Below, piece after piece: positions 17,901-23,782 of a stretch of DNA of 34,549 nucleotides. The position numbers and the translations under genes were made by a program. The notes beneath the pieces were generated by a model that saw only the letters and a list, made by a program, of their open reading frames with translations, was not told where the DNA came from and did not search any database. Position 1 is the first letter of the stretch. Every line of letters starts with the position of its first letter. This DNA comes from Candidatus Rifleibacteriota bacterium. Its GTDB lineage: Bacteria; Riflebacteria; Ozemobacteria; Ozemobacterales; Ozemobacteraceae. Location of the stretch: NCBI GenBank assembly GCA_029564115.1, contig JAKQQP010000421.1, forward strand, positions 1 to 34,549. Direction: 5' to 3'.

Positions 17901-18036
17901 TGAAATAGTGTGCCAAAGTATGAAAGCAGACCAGCGCAATCCGGCCGAAGAAATCCTCAAAAGGCTGAATGCCGCTTCGATGAGCGTGCCCTGGCGCGAC
18001 GATATTACCATAATGTGCATCCAGAACCGTATTTAA
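14986..18036 (+). CDS. Membrane HAMP receptor with SpoIIE-type serine phosphatase domain
   Basis: A 1016-residue membrane protein predicted to dephosphorylate a serine on a cytosolic partner, usually an anti-sigma-factor antagonist. Layout: a membrane segment near 22-46, an extracytoplasmic region, membrane segments near 298-325 and 338-362, a second sensor-like region, a membrane segment near 705-730, HAMP (about 730-785, with MPISDIMAGVKALAERN), and a SpoIIE/PP2C domain (about 795-1015). Acidic metal-site residues are visible: Asp815/Asp818 in SDFFDY, Glu833 in AEVSGND (usually Asp in DVSGHG), Asp953 in YSDGAV, and Asp1005/Asp1006 in DDITIM. The Asp-to-Glu change and SGND for SGHG are unusual but may keep activity. 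It is translationally coupled to the degenerate homologue upstream, and together they may form one receptor complex. Confidence 0.85.
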   Translation: MRQTTTAKTIQALKALGGNRLVRWLLIIILTWGIPAAIFWTGIQLFVADQIGRQSSLITEEIESSLDNYIYDSLPSRFFFPHFNGLFKQLKGLPSNNESLERIIAGFDRQWQPGMVEVYLFNGEGSVFPIRGAREEHELFFALANSEYESGQISPEQLSRIGQVFPAPDLMLSRIRDQRDKVIELGNPDKYSLCYFDYDRSIKNRFVAGILVFVHYKHLKVSNILASTISATNAQNYGYIGKDATRLPEILKDFNAGDLTDHYLQYPTSTFALRGRLIGLKRLDEYTLLIGAFEQPAPPALLLSLTMLLFILTSIMFIRLSYRVTVLQIRYQHNVRQRLTGLFALSYALPLLAAGFLSFQYLRELRHSMILEEKHSNYRRLSEIDAGFTRFVTGKLLEFRQFSALLRNSVHSVEEMQNLLRQKYTDFTADSIHMVASDASVIYSTDLMTAEVRRHFDKPRAEKQKILESWKLRHATITTRHIKALFDSPGEDGLPIEPEKSEGHKGFIKLLSSTAMSAMEFYNRSQGISVPLTRSKSNLVLDAIIELNTQTLFQSARTNISRFTNIQGVDEIFLGFLDILPGPTREAWYAYAMLVDLANFERQYFEKLFGALRSRSEIMNRVFPEEDIRAVSTHQYAANFPSVLEFKNFEPIIRRSNNDFKTFTQLMKLDGRDCYVSVLRGSYLKHYLLMRISPADAIEQRFKKRVSIVIIIFTVILVMGIALARLLTRLLIMPISDIMAGVKALAERNYQHRIPVRSNNEFGILARAFNESAEILKKLTISEKIRRQLYPDLEFRCGSYLISTANSNSRIILSDFFDYIPLKQGTYAIILAEVSGNDISAAYLTAMLKTSFTLLCPSFPFSPELILEKLNQIFLPYYQKGHMTTCMIGILDPTNDQMICANAGQSYPISIADKTGDKMFVSLPSTPLGISAETKFRQHRISLENRSVILYSDGAVNLPDVNGDKLGHEAFLEIVCQSMKADQRNPAEEILKRLNAASMSVPWRDDITIMCIQNRI

Positions 18037-18053
18037 ACAAAACCAGCTTTAAC

Positions 18054-20072
18054 TCAGCGACTGGCGAAGCCCTGCAGATACACAATGGCCTTACGGGCCA
18101 GGGCTTTGTCTGATTCATTGGCAGAACGGAAAAACTCACGAAGACACTCTATGTAAGATGGGTTTTTCTGGTATGACATTGCCAGAATCGTCTTGTTTCT
18201 TACTTCCAGTGAGCGGTCAAGCAGCATTTTTTTCAAAAGTTCTTCGACCGCTTTTCCCTTCATTCTAGACAGGACAAAAACACCGGCTTCTCTGATTCTG
18301 GCATCAGGGTGCGCTGAGAGATCCTGAAAAGCCTGCAGAATCTTACCGGCACCAAAATTGGCCAGAGCCGTGCGGGCGGCCTGAGCAATCAACGGAGCTT
18401 CAGAACGGATAAACGGGCAAAGATGCAAAACAGCGGCAGGACGACAGGAATTTTCCATACCCTGAACGGCCGCGAGCACAACCCGTTCATCTTCGTGATA
18501 CAGCAGACTTGCCAGAACATCTATCACGGCGGCATCGTCGTAATGGCCTATTTCTCGGGCAACGAACGCCAGACGCACGGGTTCCGGGCGGGTCAGAACA
18601 TATTCAATCAGGTGGGGTATGTGACCCGGATTTTTCATGGCAAACATCTCGCGAAGCTCGCCGTCTGTGATGGCCAGCATTTTCAATTTGCCGATCAGGT
18701 CATCCTGCAAAGCTTCTTCCGACAGATCTATCGAAACATCTGAAGTGTCGAGTTCCACTTTTGCTGCCTCAGCGACCTGCCCGGTCAATCCGGAAGAAAC
18801 GAAACTGCCATAGAGGTTTTCCTGAGGTCTGGCCAGGGGAACGATACGCCCCCGCAGCGCCTTCTGACTAAGATCGTTCCAGATGGCATCCAGCTCAGGG
18901 TCAGCCTGCACGCTGGGAGGACGTTTTGGTCGGGTAAGATCACCGACTTTTTCGGTGTCTATACGCAGTCTGCTCGAAACTTCGTCACTCGTGGACTGAG
19001 ATGGCGCTGGCGGCTCAACCTCGACGGACTCTGCCACAGACAAATCGTCGGCAGCCACTTCTGGGGCAATTTCACTGACAGTTTCAGGAGCGACCTCTGA
19101 TAACGTTTCAGATCCGCTTTCTTCGCCGCTTTTTTCAGTAGCTTCTTTTGGCCTGACAACTGTTTTAACCTTACGAACAATCTTTACAACCTTGCGAGTA
19201 GTCTGAGGCAGGGCCGGCTCATCAGGTTTCGCTTCTGAAGCTTCTTCAGCAATATTTTTTGTTTCTTCGGCTGGCAGCGAATCAGTTACAACTTTTTCAG
19301 CGGGGGGTGTTGCGTTCGAATCGCTCTGGTCTATGAATGGCTCCTGAGCTGGCAAGACGTTTTCTTCCGGCAGATCAAGGTCGATGACCGCAGATTTTGC
19401 CTTGTTGCGTTTTTTTCTGATGATCAGGGCAACCGGGATAATGATTAAAACAAGCGGAATCTGCCAGAACTTTCGTACCAGCGCCAGATAATAAGCCGTT
19501 GCAGCCCCAGGATAAGGTTTTTTGGCTGATCTGGCTTTTCCAAGAAAAGTCACGGCTTTTGCCATATCGGGCTTTCTGGCATTCTGCCAGTACATGCCCT
19601 GGGCATAATTTGCCAGAGAACTGCCGGGATTTTTCCCTGAGAGAGCCCGGCCCAGGCGATTTATGGTGTTCCAGTCGGGCTTATCGCTTTTCAGCAATGC
19701 TTCAAGGTAAATTTCGAGCAGAGCTTCAAGTTCGACAACTGCATCTTCGTAATCTGCCAGTTCAGTAATAACTTCGTTGTGTTTGCCTGAACGTGCCAGA
19801 CCGTTGACTTTTGCGAGCAGCTCATTGGGATCGGCGCTCAAAGCCGGCATATCAAAAGAGTCAGCGTCGGCATTTTCCTCTGTCACTTCATCTTCGGCAG
19901 AAGTGGTCAGCGACGCACCCGCTGTAACAGTATCTGTTGCAATCTCTTCAGGGTCTGTCTGAAGAATGTAATCACCGTTTTCAGCAGAAAGATTTGGACT
20001 CTGCAGTAACGGCCAGATGGCCACCCATATTGCGAGCAGCCAGAATATTCGTCTTTCGCGCTGTTTCGACAT
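18054..20072 (-). CDS. Membrane-anchored HEAT-repeat protein
   Basis: A 672-residue protein of unknown specific role. Residues about 8-28 form a signal or anchor segment (FWLLAIWVAIWPLL). An extracytoplasmic helical, TPR-like region runs to about 200 (ELLAKVNGLARSGKHNEVI; NYAQGMYWQNARKPDMAKAV). A membrane segment near 206-225 (IPLVLIIIPVALII) is followed by a basic stop-transfer run RKKRNK. A long acidic Pro/Glu/Ser-rich linker follows (about 230-400). The C-terminal about 210 residues contain HEAT-like helical pairs (e.g. DERVVLAAVQGMENS, DARIREAGVFVLSRM, SLEVRNKTILAMSYQ). HEAT repeats usually bind proteins, so a cytosolic scaffold role is inferred. It begins one base after the lipoprotein stop, with weak CAGAG upstream, and is probably co-transcribed with it. 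It converges on the SpoIIE gene with only 17 bases between them and no hairpin. Confidence 0.75.
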   Translation of the reverse strand: MSKQRERRIFWLLAIWVAIWPLLQSPNLSAENGDYILQTDPEEIATDTVTAGASLTTSAEDEVTEENADADSFDMPALSADPNELLAKVNGLARSGKHNEVITELADYEDAVVELEALLEIYLEALLKSDKPDWNTINRLGRALSGKNPGSSLANYAQGMYWQNARKPDMAKAVTFLGKARSAKKPYPGAATAYYLALVRKFWQIPLVLIIIPVALIIRKKRNKAKSAVIDLDLPEENVLPAQEPFIDQSDSNATPPAEKVVTDSLPAEETKNIAEEASEAKPDEPALPQTTRKVVKIVRKVKTVVRPKEATEKSGEESGSETLSEVAPETVSEIAPEVAADDLSVAESVEVEPPAPSQSTSDEVSSRLRIDTEKVGDLTRPKRPPSVQADPELDAIWNDLSQKALRGRIVPLARPQENLYGSFVSSGLTGQVAEAAKVELDTSDVSIDLSEEALQDDLIGKLKMLAITDGELREMFAMKNPGHIPHLIEYVLTRPEPVRLAFVAREIGHYDDAAVIDVLASLLYHEDERVVLAAVQGMENSCRPAAVLHLCPFIRSEAPLIAQAARTALANFGAGKILQAFQDLSAHPDARIREAGVFVLSRMKGKAVEELLKKMLLDRSLEVRNKTILAMSYQKNPSYIECLREFFRSANESDKALARKAIVYLQGFASR

Positions 20073-20073
20073 A

Positions 20074-20418
20074 TTAATCTCTGAATTTTATCCTTGTCTT
20101 TTTCTGGCCATAAATCGTTTCGTGAATGTGCCGACTCTCAGCAGCCAACTCAGTTTCACGACTTTTGATATTGCATGGCAGACAGGTCGGCGCCGAAGTT
20201 TTGCCACGCCATGGGTAACCATCTTTAAGAAATTTTTTATCTTCTTCAGCAGCGGCAGCGCGTAATTCGTCACGGCGCATCTGTTCGAGTTCTCTGGCGT
20301 AGTATTTGGGGTTATCAGGAGGATTCTGTCGACAACCATTGGCCAGCAGAGCAATAGAAATCATGAAAGCGACCAGAAAAACCCGGTCATATCTGCAGAA
20401 CAGAAGCATTATCAACAT
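20074..20418 (-). CDS. Small putative lipoprotein
   Basis: A 114-residue product of unknown function. A hydrophobic N-terminus (VFLVAFMISIALLANGC) ends in a lipobox, LANGC, so the cysteine should be lipidated and the rest exposed outside the cytoplasm. The mature part is charged (KYYARELEQMRRDELR; AAAEEDKKFL) and has a CLPC pair. I chose the ATG at 20418 because GGGAAG lies about 6 bases upstream; an in-frame ATG at 20442 has no ribosome binding site. The stop is one base before the HEAT-repeat protein ATG, so the two are translated from one message. Confidence 0.6.
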   Translation of the reverse strand: MLIMLLFCRYDRVFLVAFMISIALLANGCRQNPPDNPKYYARELEQMRRDELRAAAAEEDKKFLKDGYPWRGKTSAPTCLPCNIKSRETELAAESRHIHETIYGQKKTRIKFRD

Positions 20419-20512
20419 CGTTTTCTTCCCGTGGGAGAGCATAATTTGGCTAACCCATCGGGAAGCTTGATGGTTTTGTTTATAGTTCAGATTGAAATAT
20501 TCAGAACAAATC

Positions 20513-21448
20513 TCAGACTTTGACCTGCTGTTTGTCTGCAGAATGTTTGCGGCTGCTTATTATCAGCCTCGAGTTGTCGATGATAACGCGGGTATCTGGC
20601 GGAATCGACTCGGTGAGCCAGACGTTGCCACCAATGACCGAATTTTCGCCAATCGAGGTATTGCCACCTAGAATTGTGGCACCGGCATATATAATCACCG
20701 AGTTTCCTATAGTCGGGTGACGACGGGCACTTCTGATGAGCTTACCCTGACTGTCTCTGGGGAAGTTCAAAGCCCCGAGCGTGACTCCCTGATACAGGGT
20801 CACGTTATCGCCAATTATGGTCGTTTCGCCGATGACTACGCCTGTTCCGTGGTCAATAAAAAAATATTTACCAATTGAAGCTCCCGGATGAATGTCGACT
20901 CCGGTACGAGAATGAGCCCACTCAGACATGATACGTGGCAAAAGACGCAGGCCATTTTTGTAAAAGAAATGAGCAACCCGGTGAACAGCGACAGCTTCAA
21001 GCCCAGGATAACTGAAAATTATCTCATCAAAGTCGCAGGCGGCCGGATCGTTTTTGAAGGCAGCCTTTACATCGAGGTTCAATATATCACGCAAGGCGGG
21101 AATGTATTCAAGAAACTGGTATACCAGTTCTTCTGCGGCTTTTTCACAGTTGCCACAGGGCGAGCATGCTTTCTGACAGCCATGAACCAGCTCGCGATAC
21201 ACCTGCGGGCGCAGATCTTCAAAAACTTTGGCAACACGGTAACCAATGCGCATATCGATAGAATCGAACGACATTTCTGAATGGCCAAAATATCCGGGAA
21301 AAAGCAGAATAAAAATATCACGAATCACCCGGTACAAAACATCTTTGTCGGGCAGCGGGCTGCTGTCGAAATGCTGTACCTCTTTTGCTTCGTCGGTGAC
21401 TGAACGGATAATTTTCTGGGCGACAAGGTTCAAACGAGTTTTTTTCAT
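20513..21448 (-). CDS. cysE: Serine O-acetyltransferase, EpsC type
   Basis: Cytosolic enzyme making O-acetyl-L-serine from serine and acetyl-CoA, the first step of cysteine synthesis. The 311-residue protein has an N-terminal helical region and a C-terminal left-handed beta-helix built from hexapeptide repeats (IGKYFF, IGETTI, IGDNVT, IGNSVI, IGENSVIGGNVWL). The family blocks AFKNDPA, SYPGLEAVAVHRVAH, TGVDIHPGASIGKYFFIDHGTGVVIGET and TLGAL are all present. Catalytic-type histidines are His187 and His200. The start at 21448 has AGGAGA 7 bases upstream; an open frame continues to 21694 but lacks a start signal. An oddity is a cysteine cluster, Cys91, 95, 98 and 101 (CQKACSPCGNC), not present in E. 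coli CysE. No cysteine synthase gene lies in the window. Confidence 0.92.
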   Translation of the reverse strand: MKKTRLNLVAQKIIRSVTDEAKEVQHFDSSPLPDKDVLYRVIRDIFILLFPGYFGHSEMSFDSIDMRIGYRVAKVFEDLRPQVYRELVHGCQKACSPCGNCEKAAEELVYQFLEYIPALRDILNLDVKAAFKNDPAACDFDEIIFSYPGLEAVAVHRVAHFFYKNGLRLLPRIMSEWAHSRTGVDIHPGASIGKYFFIDHGTGVVIGETTIIGDNVTLYQGVTLGALNFPRDSQGKLIRSARRHPTIGNSVIIYAGATILGGNTSIGENSVIGGNVWLTESIPPDTRVIIDNSRLIISSRKHSADKQQVKV

Positions 21449-21465
21449 GGCTTTCTCCTGCAAAG

Positions 21466-21493
21466 AGTATAAACAAGATAGTGCGAGAAGCAA
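21466..21493 (-). promoter_or_regulatory. Possible promoter for cysE
   Basis: On the minus strand, TTGCTT (21493-21488), a 16-base spacer and TATACT (21471-21466). The predicted transcript would start near 21459, leaving a very short leader that consists mostly of the ribosome binding site. Confidence 0.4.
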
Positions 21494-21516
21494 AACCTGA
21501 TTTTTGGGAATTTTTC

Positions 21517-21544
21517 TTGCTGTAATTCGAAATTGGTTTATAAT
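21517..21544 (+). promoter_or_regulatory. Possible promoter for the 68-aa gene and AAA ATPase
   Basis: TTGCTG (21517-21522), a 16-base spacer and a perfect TATAAT (21539-21544), 36 bases before the ATG. It lies back to back with the cysE promoter. Confidence 0.5.
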
Positions 21545-21580
21545 CTGATTAAGACCGTTATTTTCAAAGGATGAAGTAAT

Positions 21581-21787
21581 ATGGATGAACTCGATATCTG
21601 TCTGTGCCAGTCGGCCACGATTACCCATAACACCAATCTCGACAAGCATTTTGCCAGCAACGCCGTTGGTCACTGTGACCTTTTCGAAGTTCAACTCTAC
21701 AAAGAATTCTGGAACAGCCTGCAGGAAAGCGAAAATACCATCTTTAATTCGACCATAGAGCAGCTTGTCAATTCAGTCGCCCCATGA
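21581..21787 (+). CDS. Hypothetical 68-residue protein coupled to the AAA ATPase
   Basis: I recognise no family. The 68-residue product is soluble and mildly acidic, with an N-terminal Cys-x-Cys (CLCQ) and a C-terminal helix (EVQLYKEFWNSLQES...IEQLVNSV). AAAGGA lies 9 bases before the ATG. The TGA stop overlaps the next ATG as ATGA (21784-21787), so the two proteins are translated together and probably work together. It could be an adaptor or small subunit for the ATPase; this is inference from coupling only. Confidence 0.68.
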   Translation: MDELDICLCQSATITHNTNLDKHFASNAVGHCDLFEVQLYKEFWNSLQESENTIFNSTIEQLVNSVAP

Positions 21788-23295
21788 CGCCCGCGATGCA
21801 ACAAAGGCATCACGCAATAAAAGCTCTGCGTGATGCCCTTGCAGGTGGTTACCCTGTAATAGCCATTGAAACCTGGGAAGAAGACGCCACCCTCGCGACT
21901 CTGCTGTCGTTTTTTTCGAGCGCATTTCAGGGTCGGGGCTGTTTTCAGACCTGGGATTTCCAGACCGGCCTTCAAGAAGCCGGCAGTCAGAACAGCGACA
22001 GAATTTCTGCCGTAGAGGCTTTAGATAAAATCCAGGAATCAGACAAACCGGGTTTTTTTGTTTTCAAAGATCTTGGCGGTCTCCTGGAAGACGGCGAAAT
22101 CAAAAGAAGAATACGTAACATTCACTTCAGCTTTCGTGGCTTAAACCGTTTTTTGATATTAACCGGCTCAGAGTTTTCTTTTCCGGTCGATCTTCGCAAA
22201 GACATCCTGTTGATCAGCTACCATCTCCCCGAGGGAAACGAAATTGCAGCGCTCATCGAAGAGCACCTGCAGACGGCTGCCAGGCGCGGCGCCCAGGTGA
22301 CACTGACACCTGACGAAATCAATCAGGCCGTAGTATCACTGAAGGGTTTTACCGGCGCAGAAATGCGCTATACGCTCAACAAGGTCTGCTGGGGCCGCAA
22401 GGTCATCAACACAGAAATAATACCACTGCTCCACGATGAAAAAGAACAACTGGTCCGAAAAGACGGTGTTCTTGAATATGTAAGAGTAAACGAATCCCTC
22501 GATGATGTCGGCGGGCTGCAGAACCTTAAAGACTGGCTGCTGAAACGCCGCAGACTTTTCACGCCTGAAGCGGCACAAGCCGGCATCAGACCGCCTCGCG
22601 GGCTCCTGATGATGGGTATTTCGGGTTGCGGAAAGTCATTATCGGTTAAAGCCATCAGCGCCCTGTGGAAACTACCCCTCTTCAGACTCGACATGAATCG
22701 GGTCTACTCCGGGATGTACGGCACTCCTGAGGCAACTTTTTCGCGGGCAATAAAAAGCATCGAAGCAGTTTCCCCCGCCATCCTCTGGATTGACGAAATC
22801 GAAGGTGGCATCAGCAGCAATACCGCCAAAGACGGCAGCACTGGCTCACACATATTTTCGGCTTTTCTGACCTGGATGCAGGAAAAATCCGCCGATGTTT
22901 TTGTTGCCGCAACCGCTAACCGCATAGATCTTCTGCCTGCGGAAATTATTCGTAAAGGGCGCTTTGACCAGGTATTCTTCATCGATCTTCCCAACGACAG
23001 CGAACGGGAACAGATTTTTAAAGTACACCTCAGCCGACGCGGCAATGCAATAGAAGATTTCGACCTGCCACTGCTGAGCGTCGCCACCGAATTCTGGAAT
23101 GGCGCCGAAATAGAACACGTCGTCGAAGCCGCCATGATCGAGGCATTTCATCGCGGCACCCCCCTTGCCCAGGACGACCTCTACACCATAATCCGCAACA
23201 CCGTTCCGCTCTCCAGAACCATGTCAGAGCAGATAAAATTCATAAAAGGCTGGGCAAGCGAAAGGGCTATCTCAGCCTCGGTTTCAGACAAATAG
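21784..23295 (+). CDS. AAA-family ATPase, Ycf46 type
   Basis: Cytosolic ATPase of 503 residues resembling the Ycf46 family of cyanobacteria and plastids. The N-terminal half (about 1-230) is a degenerate nucleotide-binding fold without a Walker A. The C-terminal AAA module has DDVGGLQNLKDWL at 240-252, Walker A GISGCGKS at 278-285, Walker B ILWIDE at 333-338, a sensor-1 strand ATANRIDLLP near 376, and the arginine-finger region RKGRFDQVFFIDLP from 390. All catalytic motifs are intact. It is translationally coupled to the 68-residue gene and followed by a strong terminator. The substrate is unknown; family members are ATP-driven remodelling proteins rather than proteases, as no protease domain is present. 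Confidence 0.87.
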   Translation: MTPAMQQRHHAIKALRDALAGGYPVIAIETWEEDATLATLLSFFSSAFQGRGCFQTWDFQTGLQEAGSQNSDRISAVEALDKIQESDKPGFFVFKDLGGLLEDGEIKRRIRNIHFSFRGLNRFLILTGSEFSFPVDLRKDILLISYHLPEGNEIAALIEEHLQTAARRGAQVTLTPDEINQAVVSLKGFTGAEMRYTLNKVCWGRKVINTEIIPLLHDEKEQLVRKDGVLEYVRVNESLDDVGGLQNLKDWLLKRRRLFTPEAAQAGIRPPRGLLMMGISGCGKSLSVKAISALWKLPLFRLDMNRVYSGMYGTPEATFSRAIKSIEAVSPAILWIDEIEGGISSNTAKDGSTGSHIFSAFLTWMQEKSADVFVAATANRIDLLPAEIIRKGRFDQVFFIDLPNDSEREQIFKVHLSRRGNAIEDFDLPLLSVATEFWNGAEIEHVVEAAMIEAFHRGTPLAQDDLYTIIRNTVPLSRTMSEQIKFIKGWASERAISASVSDK

Positions 23296-23368
23296 CCGGC
23301 AACATCGCAAAAAACGTCTCTGAAGACAGCTTTATTGACGCTGTTCTTCTGAACTCTATCGCAATATC

Positions 23369-23392
23369 GCCCGACCCGGTCGGGCTTTTTTT
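23369..23392 (+). terminator. Rho-independent terminator after the AAA ATPase gene
   Basis: A perfect 7-bp GC-rich stem (GCCCGAC / GTCGGGC, loop CCG) is followed by seven T. Confidence 0.85.
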
Positions 23393-23458
23393 GCGAGCCG
23401 CAGCTGTTCAACTTTCCGGTGACCTCGTGTCAGTGTCGGCTCCGCTCATGGAAATTTG

Positions 23459-23487
23459 TTGACATTATCATCATTTTAGATTAGACT
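23459..23487 (+). promoter_or_regulatory. feo operon promoter
   Basis: TTGACA (23459-23464, perfect), a 17-base spacer and TAGACT (23482-23487). The -10 lies inside the inverted repeat at 23476-23508, so repressor binding would block RNA polymerase. Confidence 0.7.
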
Positions 23488-23508
23488 AACAATGTTAGAC
23501 AAATCTAA
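23476..23508. promoter_or_regulatory. DtxR/IdeR-like iron box (33-bp dyad)
   Basis: An inverted repeat centred at 23492: 14 of 16 base pairs are complementary, with outer arms TTTAGATT-type/AATCTAA and inner arms CTAACA/TGTTAG. The left half, TTAGATTAGACTAAC, agrees with the DtxR consensus (TTAGGTTAGSCTAACCTAA) in its first fifteen positions except two, and the right half repeats this on the other strand. The dyad covers the feo -10. The DtxR-type gene at the end of the operon is the likely ligand. Confidence 0.72.
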
Positions 23509-23527
23509 TTTGCAAGGGTGGCACTTT

Positions 23528-23782
23528 ATGGTCAGAACCACATTCAGTCTCGCCGACCTCCCAGAGGGTACAGTCGGCACCATACGCGACATAGACGCTC
23601 TTTCACCGACCGCCCAGCGACTTCTCGACATGGGCTTCGTTCCCGGCACGCCCATCAAAGCGATAAAAAAGGCTCCGATGGGAGACCCGACAACTTTTGA
23701 AATTCGTGGGTATAAAGTAGGTTTGCGCCGCACTGAATCAGTGCTTATCGACGTGGAGCTGAAACCGGATGCCAACGAATAA
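23528..23782 (+). CDS. feoA: FeoA, ferrous iron transport accessory protein
   Basis: Small cytosolic SH3-fold protein that supports FeoB-mediated Fe(II) uptake. The 84-residue product has the family pattern: LADLPEGTVGTIRDID, then a helix (QRLLDMGFVPGTPIKAIKKAPMGDPTTFEIRGYKVGLRR) and a final strand. I chose the ATG at 23528 with AAGGGTGG 7 bases upstream; an ATG at 23492 lies in the operator and has no ribosome binding site. It overlaps feoB by 14 bases and is first in the iron operon. Confidence 0.93.
   Translation: MVRTTFSLADLPEGTVGTIRDIDALSPTAQRLLDMGFVPGTPIKAIKKAPMGDPTTFEIRGYKVGLRRTESVLIDVELKPDANE

Noticed and set aside
21449..21694. N-terminal extension of serine acetyltransferase up to 21694
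   Set aside because: It overlaps the divergent small gene and promoters, and a strong ribosome binding site supports the start at 21448.
23296..23455. Open frame downstream of the AAA ATPase as a gene remnant
   Set aside because: A roughly 160-base open stretch runs through a terminator, with no start signal and no recognisable motif; chance is sufficient.
23476..23508. Fur box
   Set aside because: The dyad fits TTAG/CTAA DtxR-type sites better than the GATAATGATWATCATTATC pattern, and a DtxR-type gene is in the operon.
23492..23527. Earlier start for feoA at 23492
   Set aside because: It lies within the operator, lacks a ribosome binding site and adds residues not found in FeoA.
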